NCBI GenBank assembly: GCA_035378955.1
Contig: DAOSUS010000111.1
Coordinates: forward strand, 1-7,668
DNA: 7,668 nt
Direction of reading: 5' to 3'
Source of the DNA: Candidatus Hydrogenedens sp.
GTDB lineage: Bacteria > Hydrogenedentota > Hydrogenedentia > Hydrogenedentales > Hydrogenedentaceae
Position numbers and translations under genes: made by a program. Of the stretch, positions 7,333 through 7,668 are shown piece by piece. Under the pieces are notes generated by a model. The model searched no databases. It had not been told where the DNA came from and saw nothing but the letters and a program-made list of their open reading frames with translations. Numbering within the stretch: the first letter of the stretch is position 1; each line of letters starts with the position of its first letter.

Positions 7333-7344
7333 TTCGGTGTATTA

Positions 7345-7668
7345 CTAAGTATTTATAAAATGATGAGGCAATTTCTGTATTAGTTTATTAGTAAAATCCG
7401 GATTTAAATTATGTATTTCAATTTTTCGTTTATCATTTTCTATATGATAAAAATACATAAAGATAGCATCTGATGGAATAATATTTATAATTCTATCTGC
7501 CCACTCTATTAAACAAATTAGATTATCGCTTAACCATTCTTCAGAACCGATATCAATGATTTCTCTCTCGTCTTGAATTCTATAACAATCCAGGTGAAGT
7601 ACTATGGGCGGATTACCATATTGATTGATTATTGTGAAAGTAGGACTATGAACCCAACAATCGCCACA
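7345..7668 (-). CDS. tsaE: tRNA threonylcarbamoyladenosine biosynthesis ATPase TsaE (C-terminal part)
   Basis: The last 107 codons of a minus-strand gene enter from the right edge and end at a TAG at 7347-7345. TsaE is the small P-loop ATPase that works with TsaB and TsaD to make t6A37 in tRNAs reading ANN codons. Family motifs are clear: HSPTFTIINQY (visible residues 7-17), LHLDCYRI (24-31) and the conserved IEWADRI (54-60, with Glu55, Trp56 and Arg59). The N-terminal Walker A motif lies outside the window, so ATPase competence cannot be judged. The tail after residue 60 is poorly conserved in the family and here is rich in Lys, Asn and Ile. The gene converges on the second DUF502 gene with only 12 bp between stops. 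Confidence 0.92.
   Translation of the reverse strand, partial: CGDCWVHSPTFTIINQYGNPPIVLHLDCYRIQDEREIIDIGSEEWLSDNLICLIEWADRIINIIPSDAIFMYFYHIENDKRKIEIHNLNPDFTNKLIQKLPHHFINT

Overview
The window is AT-rich bacterial DNA using the standard code, with AGGAG-type ribosome binding sites. It holds seven genes, two of them cut by the window edges. A Tat translocase subunit, a large exported repeat protein of the DUF7948/SBBP/beta-helix type, and a GlnRS (most bacteria lack one and use GatCAB) suggest a Gram-negative environmental bacterium. Such lineages include the PVC group, Hydrogenedentota-like bacteria and Bacteroidota relatives. This placement is inference, and no marker here fixes a phylum.

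Layout: positions 1-3355 (minus strand) hold the first 1118 codons of a very large secreted protein whose C-terminus lies beyond position 1. It has a signal peptide, a DUF7948-like N-terminal domain, an SBBP-type propeller region, a right-handed beta-helix with a choice-of-anchor Q-like end, and the start of an Ig-like (DUF5011-type) domain. A 159-bp AT-rich gap separates it from glnS (3515-5236, minus), which encodes glutaminyl-tRNA synthetase. A 238-bp divergent intergenic region then precedes a compact plus-strand cluster: tatA (5475-5666), a Trm112/UPF0434-like gene (5691-5954), and two adjacent DUF502 membrane-protein genes (5961-6674 and 6664-7332, overlapping by 11 bp). Twelve bases beyond the second DUF502 stop lies the converging 3' end of tsaE (minus), truncated by the right edge.

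The plus-strand cluster looks like one operon because gaps are 24 bp, 6 bp and an 11-bp overlap. Its products are a Tat channel component, a small Trm112-like protein and two inner-membrane proteins that arose by duplication. GlnRS and TsaE are both translation-related (tRNA charging and t6A modification) but are on the other strand and not obviously co-transcribed with the cluster. I see no mobile element, CRISPR array, tRNA or rRNA. I found no clearly novel system. The points most worth a second look are the mosaic exported protein and the diverged DUF502 pair.
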